From: Acetobacter tropicalis
Lineage (GTDB): Bacteria > Pseudomonadota > Alphaproteobacteria > Acetobacterales > Acetobacteraceae
Assembly (NCBI RefSeq): GCF_001580915.1
Contig: NZ_LHZQ01000222.1
Span: 1 to 64,000, forward strand
Direction of reading: 5' to 3'
DNA length: 64,000 nt
Shown here: positions 63,464 to 64,000 of the stretch, piece by piece
How positions within the stretch are numbered: the first letter of the stretch is position 1
Layout: every line of letters begins with the position of its first letter
The notes under the pieces: model-generated
The model's database searches: none
What the model saw: only the letters and a program-made list of their open reading frames with translations
Told to the model about the DNA's origin: nothing
Made by a program: the position numbers and the translations under genes

Positions 63464-63600
63464 CCAGTTGCACCTTCTTTTTATCAACGGACTCAGGCTT
63501 CTTTCTCTCTCTAGCCCAAGGCTCTGCTTTTCCGTTCTTGAAAAAGTAGAACTGAGCAGACAGAGGCAGAGTCCACCATGTCATGAAACAGGATACCACG

Positions 63601-64000
63601 ATGATTGAAGATGTCTCTCCCCAGTATGTGTGGGCAGAACTCGAAAAGAATGATCAGGCCGTACTGGTGGATGTGAGAACCATGGCGGAATGGCAACTGG
63701 TGGGGGTGCCTGATCTGGCATCACTAGGTCAAAGACTGGTGTTGGTCAGTTGGCAGGATCTGGATGGAACGCCAAATGTGCGCTTCGCGGAAGATTTGGA
63801 ACAGGTGGGCGTCAGAAAAGACGCGCCTGTCTATTTCATTTGCCGGTCAGGCGTGCGGAGCCTCTCTGCGGCGCAGGTTGCGCGGCAGGCGGGTTACCGG
63901 ACGGTCTATAATGTGGCGGATGGGTTTGAGGGACCATTAGATATCCATGGTCACCGTGGTTCTACTGCTGGTTGGAAAGCCTCAGCCCTGCCATGGCGGC
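63601..64000 (+). CDS. Rhodanese-domain protein (cut by right edge)
   Basis: The frame opens at ATG 63601 (AGGA upstream; ATG 63583 would add six residues) and is open for 133 codons to the edge. VLVDVRTMAEWQ is the rhodanese entry motif, and YFICRSGVRSLSAAQVARQAGY carries the active-site Cys (CRSGVRS). GFEGP follows. Rhodaneses transfer sulfur from thiosulfate or persulfide donors. It is divergent from the cysteine synthase, and the C-terminus is unseen. Confidence 0.9.
   Translation, partial: MIEDVSPQYVWAELEKNDQAVLVDVRTMAEWQLVGVPDLASLGQRLVLVSWQDLDGTPNVRFAEDLEQVGVRKDAPVYFICRSGVRSLSAAQVARQAGYRTVYNVADGFEGPLDIHGHRGSTAGWKASALPWR

Noticed and set aside
1-64000. CRISPR array, rRNA genes or intact insertion sequences
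   Set aside because: No regular spaced repeats, rRNA landmarks or transposase with flanking inverted repeats were seen on either strand.

Overview
The window looks like chromosome of an acetic acid bacterium (Acetobacteraceae, most likely Acetobacter or a close relative). The strongest signs are the transaldolase/glucose-6-phosphate isomerase fusion, a ribose-5-phosphate isomerase/gluconokinase fusion, a pentose-phosphate operon with no phosphofructokinase in sight, many TonB-dependent receptors, and alphaproteobacterial housekeeping genes (MidA, DUF1489, HldD, Lgt). This is read from gene content; no database search was run.

Layout. 1-500: the N-terminal part of a phage-type integrase abuts the 3' end of tRNA-Glu(TTC), so a genomic island or prophage probably continues beyond the left edge. 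500-9.2 kb: metal handling. A Fur-box TonB receptor is followed by mntR/mntH (divergent), a second TonB receptor just behind mntH, and a two-gene operon ending in a Fe-type superoxide dismutase. A 16-bp dyad upstream of mntH recurs (14/16) upstream of the sod operon, which suggests one manganese regulon. 9.3-15.6 kb: a small secreted protein with three Cys-x9-Cys repeats (unrecognised), a periplasmic dipeptidyl carboxypeptidase, and a 1099-residue TonB receptor. 15.7-26.8 kb: DUF1489, a secreted nucleoside hydrolase-like protein, hemW (apparently starting at CTG inside the kup stop), kup, a PLP-binding YggS protein, a quinone oxidoreductase, a ClC/CBS channel, an orphan metal or siderophore binding protein and two small genes.

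26.8-36.8 kb: the pentose-phosphate operon on the minus strand: tkt, tal-pgi, gnd, two Cof-type HAD phosphatases, pgl, rpiA-gntK. It supplies the non-oxidative branch, 6-phosphogluconate dehydrogenase, lactonase and gluconate entry; zwf is not in the window. RNA hairpins lie in the tkt leader (over its ribosome binding site) and in two intercistronic gaps.

37-53.7 kb: ankyrin protein, hisC, a small coiled-coil protein, a ZntB-type transporter, Pit phosphate transporter, YnfA, a Wzm/Wzt-type polysaccharide ABC exporter, a lytic transglycosylase with SPOR domain, a minus-strand envelope set (lipoprotein, pgeF, midA, lgt, hldD), then lemA/TPM and a monooxygenase-fold protein. 53.7-64 kb: lactate permease, a second transglycosylase-SPOR paralogue, a periplasmic metallo-beta-lactamase-fold phosphodiesterase gene interrupted by an in-frame TGA, an Ivy-type lysozyme inhibitor, a lipoprotein, tRNA-Arg(ACG), a secreted unknown, guaA, a DUF3574 lipoprotein, a cysteine synthase and a rhodanese cut by the right edge.

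The best candidates for new biology are the triplicated-Cys secreted protein, the shared Mn-type operator linking mntH and sod with a TonB receptor behind mntH, the TGGGCCCA array before the integrase, the tkt leader hairpin, the CTG start of hemW and the stop-interrupted phosphodiesterase. No CRISPR array, rRNA or intact insertion sequence was seen.
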